64,000 nt of DNA from Anagrus nilaparvatae (lineage: Eukaryota > Arthropoda > Insecta > Hymenoptera > Mymaridae), in contig JAKSXM010000014.1 of the NCBI GenBank assembly GCA_022575985.1, positions 28,644,001 to 28,708,000 on the forward strand, written 5' to 3'. The notes beneath the pieces are model-generated. The model ran no database searches. It was not told where the DNA came from and saw only the letters and a program-made list of their open reading frames with translations. A program made the translations under genes and the position numbers. This document shows positions 60,519 to 64,000 of the stretch, one piece after another. Every line of letters begins with the position of its first letter. Within the stretch, counting starts at the first letter, position 1.

Positions 60519-61981
60519 ATTTCTAAAAAAAATGTTTTTAATTATATTTACAAATTTTTTTTTTATGAAATAATAAATTAAAAAATTCTTAGATATAATT
60601 AAAAAAAATATTGATTTTGTAACCACCCGCCAAAAAAATATAGTGCATGTGTTATATATAATTATACTTTTGTGTGTATAGGTGTGAAAAAGGGATGTTA
60701 GAATAATATTATTTTTATCTCTAAAAAAACCCCTTTACAGTATTAGGTTACAGTTTTTGGATGCTGTTGATTTTAATAACATTTTTTAATGACATGTTTG
60801 GTTTTAGATTATTATTATTTAATTTATTAATTTTTTATGCTAAATAAGAGAAAACTACAAAATTTCTAATTAATAAACTACATCGATGCTAGAAATATTA
60901 ATTAGAGAAATTTTTAATAGAAAAATTATTCAATACTACTTTTTTTTTTTAATTTTATCAGATATTTTTCGAAGGTTATTTCTAAGTATTTAAATTAATT
61001 TTCATTGTCTTAAATTATTAACATGTTACATTAAATTAATATTACTTCCTACACACACATATTAAAAAAAAATTGTTTTCACTTATTAGATAATAAAAAA
61101 AAAGTCAATTTAAATAAAATATAACAAATCTTTGATCTAATAAAAAAATGAGACTAGGGTGCGTTTTTATCTTAAGGCAATATTATTACAAAAATTTTTT
61201 CAAAACTAATAATTTCCTATCTCTCTCAGTCTTGAAAAAAATTAATTTAATATATTTATGCATAAGCTTATCTCATGTAAGGACAATATTTCATGTCTTA
61301 AAAAAAAAAAGAAAGTTTATATTACATACCTGACTTAGTAATATTTAAAGCTGCATGTTCCGTTATAATAGTAAAAATACACTTTATGAAAAGGCCCTTT
61401 ATATAGGCTGAGCTACCTGTGTCACTTTATTATATGCATAAGATTTTTTTTTTTTTTAAAAAAAAGTTTCTTCGTATTATAACTACGCGTGATGATGATG
61501 ATGACGGCTTTAGACAAAAAAAAAAGTTATAAGGACAACCATTGGAATTTCAATCTGATAGGAGAAGAACACTTTAAAAAAAAAATTGAAAAAAACATTG
61601 GAATTTTATTAAATATTTCTTTCTTTATAAATATTTTATTTATTTCGATTAAAAAATTTTTTTTTGTTGTTGCAAGTTAATAAAAATTTTTTAAAAGTAA
61701 AGCTTCTGGGTTTTTATTTTAATTAAAATAAGAAAAGTTTATTTCGAGTGTTAAATCCTTATCCTATGTAAACAAAATATTATATGCACAAAAAATATAT
61801 ATAGAAGTATAATATTTGCAAAGGATAATTTAGTCTGTCATTATCGCTTTTTATGAATTTTGTTGGGTCCTTGGGAACAAAGTGTGTATGTATATAAAAA
61901 AGAAAGATTGATTTCAGCCGCATAAATTATGCAGATGTATATTTATACTGACAAACAATTAATCACTTTGATCTGTTACAG

Positions 61982-62464
61982 AAATATCGTCAGTGAACAG
62001 CCAGACACTCATCAAGGGGATCAGTCTGGAACAGGCTCATCATCGTCGTCGTCGTCGACAGTCGTTGTAACAGCAGGAACACAAGTATCAGAAGACGAAG
62101 ATAGAAAAGATAAAAGTTTATCTGAAGAAGACGAGGATAAAGGAACTGGGGGAAATCAGGGCTCAACTGGGGGAGCTGGCGGAGCTGGAGGAGGAGGTAA
62201 GAGGGTGGCTGCGGTGCAGGTTCAGGTCGGGGGCATGGAGGCTGACTGGCGAACGTACTGCGAGCATCCGCTCTCGGTCGCCACCACTGCCATGCTCAAC
62301 CTCCAACAACAGCAGCAGCAACAACAGCAACAACATCAAATGCATCAAGAACCAGACTCGCAAAGCCAGGCATCTTATGTTTACGAATATTACGCGGCGA
62401 AACTTCCTGATAAGACGCTCGTCGAACACGTTAAGCTGCCCCCCACTCACGAACTTTGGTCCGC
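61982..62464 (+). CDS. grh: Grainyhead, coding exon 3
   Basis: It follows the acceptor CTGTTACAG; its first base completes the GG left by exon 2 (Gly179), giving NIVSEQPDTHQGDQSG. Order: serine run (about 198-204), acidic/lysine stretch SEDEDRKDKSLSEEDED (about 215-231), glycine run (about 235-251) and WRTYCEHPLSVATTAML (about 268-284). A 10-glutamine run (about 287-296) with mixed CAA/CAG codons and YVYEYYAAKLPDK (about 311-323) follow. HPLSVATTAML plus Y-YEYY-LP is the hallmark of Grh/GRHL proteins, which carry (N/H/D)PL(T/S)AAT-AM and YDYY motifs before the DNA-binding domain. Donor GC|GTAAGT. The 483-nt length is a multiple of three. An earlier acceptor (TTTCAG at 61918) would soon meet a stop. 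Confidence 0.9.
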
Positions 62465-63749
62465 GTAAGTTTTGTTTTTTTTTTATCATATATTTTTAAA
62501 TATTTAACAAACATACCTACTTCCAGCCCATTTGCTTCGTTTGCAAACTCTACCCTTAAACTTACACCCCTTGAAAATATTTCGGCAGAAAGATTTATAT
62601 CGGTCGTTTAGCATATCAACGTACGAATTTTAAAGATGAGAACTTCCGCTATCTTAATCTCATCTCACTTCTTTCTTCTTTTTTTTTTCTCAATTTTTTA
62701 TTTTCATTTAAGAATCTTTTTTTGATAACATCGAATTTAATCCAATTTTCACAGAGTAACAGACGTAAAAATTAAGTGATGCCTACATTTAAAAATTTTA
62801 TGTGCATTTTCAAAAAAAAAACAAAACCAAAAATAAAAACTGTCTTTCGAAACATTTTAACTAAAACTTTTATTTTACGATTTGACTTTTATTACGAAAT
62901 TGAAAAAGTATACCTAAAAAAAATATATTTTTAACGATCACTGCAAAGTGTAGTTACAGTAACCTCAAATAAAAATTTTTTTTATTTACTTTTTTTTATA
63001 TAATTCACCGAGTACATAATATAGACTATTGTTCCACCTTTAGACTTTTTTTTGTACAGTATATATATCTTTATTAGAACTTCATATTAAAAAAAAGTAT
63101 CAAACTATAAAAATTCTTTTTGTATTTAAATTATGTAATTTCAAAGTAGCAGCAAAAAATAGAAAAAAAGCCCTCTCGTCTAATATTGCAAATATTACAT
63201 ATCCCATGAATAATTTTTAAACTTAATACGCGTCATTGATGTTTTTAAACTAATTCTCAACGACTTTTTTATAATATTTTCGTCTTTCCGACGTCTTTTA
63301 TTGAATTTTTTCAATGGTTTTTCTGTTTTAATTGATATTTTAATTTTTTATGGGTGTAAAAAGTCATAAAAGAAAATTGTATATCAAATAGTTTATTACT
63401 TAAAATTGTTATTTAATAATATATTATGAAAGAGAGTATAAAGTAATATCATATCAAATGAACGGAAACTGTATAGACTTTAATATTAACACATTGAAAA
63501 GTATCGTTTGAAATATGTAAAATCTTACTATGTACTTGATTTCAAATGAAATAGTACATTCTTAAACGGATCTTAGGAAAGTTTATATTGGCAAATGCGA
63601 TAGGTTGTAGGCCCAAGACGCGTAGCGAGGAACTGTAGTCGTATTTAGTATACAAAATATTTCTAACACGAGTTTAAGAAAGTTTTGTCTCTATACTAAA
63701 GGCAATAATGACAGTCTCTCAAAATTGGAATATAATCATTATTGCCTGC
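62465..63749 (+). other. grh: grainyhead intron 3 (continues past the window)
   Basis: It begins GTAAGTTTTG. AT-rich, no further exon found, so the Grh DNA-binding and dimerisation exons lie to the right. A 12-bp inverted pair AGGCAATAATGA/TCATTATTGCCT is at about 63700-63746. Confidence 0.6.
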
Positions 63750-64000
63750 TAGTAGAGGAAATCAGAGCTGGGATACTGTGACACGCTGTTATCCGTATAT
63801 ACGGCATACGGTAAACGGGTACTAGATGTAATCAGCCGTATATACGGCAAACTGCATACGGTAGCCGTATAAATTAGCCCATTAATACGGCAAATTTCAA
63901 ACGGATCCCGTATATACTTCAGCCGTATAAAAATCTATACGGGAAAAGTCAATACGGGAGCCGTACAGAATATGCCGTATTAATGGACTATTTTATACGG
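63750..64000. mobile_element. hAT-type element nested in a MITE end, cut by the window
   Basis: TAGTAGAGGAAAT (63750-63762) is the terminal 13 bp of the palindromic MITE family at 31435 and 33177. At 63763 it is interrupted by CAGAGCTGGGATAC, an end shared with the hAT MITE at 30177-30456 (which reads CAGAGCTGTGAATA). The following 240 bp is packed with CCGTATA/TATACGG words and the palindrome GCCGTATATACGGC. The right end is outside the window. Confidence 0.65.

Larger units (their letters stand above)
47332..61981 (+). other. grh: grainyhead intron 2 (about 14.65 kb)
   Basis: It runs from GTAAGT at 47332 to CTGTTACAG at 61981. Mostly AT-rich, with MITEs (53382, 55865, 56080), hairpin repeats (49440, 50010, 54150) and complex patches (51180-51360, 51590-51730, 52690-52760, 58070-58350) that could be enhancers or alternative promoters. 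Long introns at grainyhead loci typically hold tissue enhancers; that is family knowledge, not seen here. No other gene was recognised inside. Confidence 0.75.

Noticed and set aside
61929..61981. In-frame ATG upstream of grainyhead exon 3 (MQMYIYTDKQLITLICY)
   Set aside because: The sequence is AT-rich intron, followed by a good acceptor CTGTTACAG whose phase exactly matches exon 2. The extension is most likely read-through, not a start.
62163..62489. 108-codon minus-strand frame with a leucine run
   Set aside because: Antisense to grainyhead exon 3; the leucine run mirrors the CAG/CAA glutamine run.
1..64000. CRISPR arrays, tRNA and rRNA genes, operons
   Set aside because: Searched by eye for regular spacer arrays, tRNA-like arms and rRNA-like blocks; none seen, and the genome is eukaryotic.

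Overview
The window reads as an AT-rich insect nuclear genome, most likely a hymenopteran and perhaps a small parasitoid wasp. Three things suggest this: a spliced 7tm_6 odorant-receptor locus with a 60-bp intron, an R1-clade-like non-LTR retrotransposon fragment, and the first exons of the transcription factor gene grainyhead. The order assignment is an inference from gene style. No bacterial, viral, rRNA or tRNA gene was recognised.

Layout. Positions 1-8.3 kb are intergenic and repeat-rich, with a small TA-flanked MITE, a foldback element, a dead LINE reverse-transcriptase remnant on the minus strand and several hairpin repeats. Positions 8.34-11.45 kb hold one odorant-receptor gene on the minus strand. 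It has a 2-bp frameshift in its first exon and one unresolved exon junction, so it is probably a pseudogene or carries an assembly error. Positions 11.8-12.2 kb hold an inverted-repeat unit enclosing the 3' end of a LINE. Positions 18.07-19.14 kb hold a better preserved, 5'-truncated LINE of the same kind with its tail and target-site duplication. Positions 19.5-44 kb are long AT-rich noncoding DNA with many palindromic MITEs (26.4, 29.7-31.1, 31.4, 33.2, 35.7 and 39.0-39.8 kb). They include a hAT-type element with a perfect 8-bp target-site duplication nested in a larger foldback.

Positions 44.4 kb to the right edge belong to grainyhead on the plus strand. Exon 1 (45083-45145), exon 2 (46859-47331) and exon 3 (61982-62464) join in consistent phase and encode about 339 N-terminal residues. 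The DNA-binding and dimerisation domains lie to the right, outside the window. Intron 2 is about 14.65 kb and intron 3 runs off the edge. Both are AT-rich, with a few more complex patches that could be enhancers and several MITEs.

The main biological story is one developmental regulator with a very large, MITE-laden 5' region. Sequences matching the known Grainyhead DNA-binding consensus (AACCGGTT and close variants) recur at 24.9-25.4 kb and 43.6-45.15 kb, one of them across the exon 1 donor. This suggests autoregulation but does not prove it. I did not find a convincing new enzymatic or defence system.
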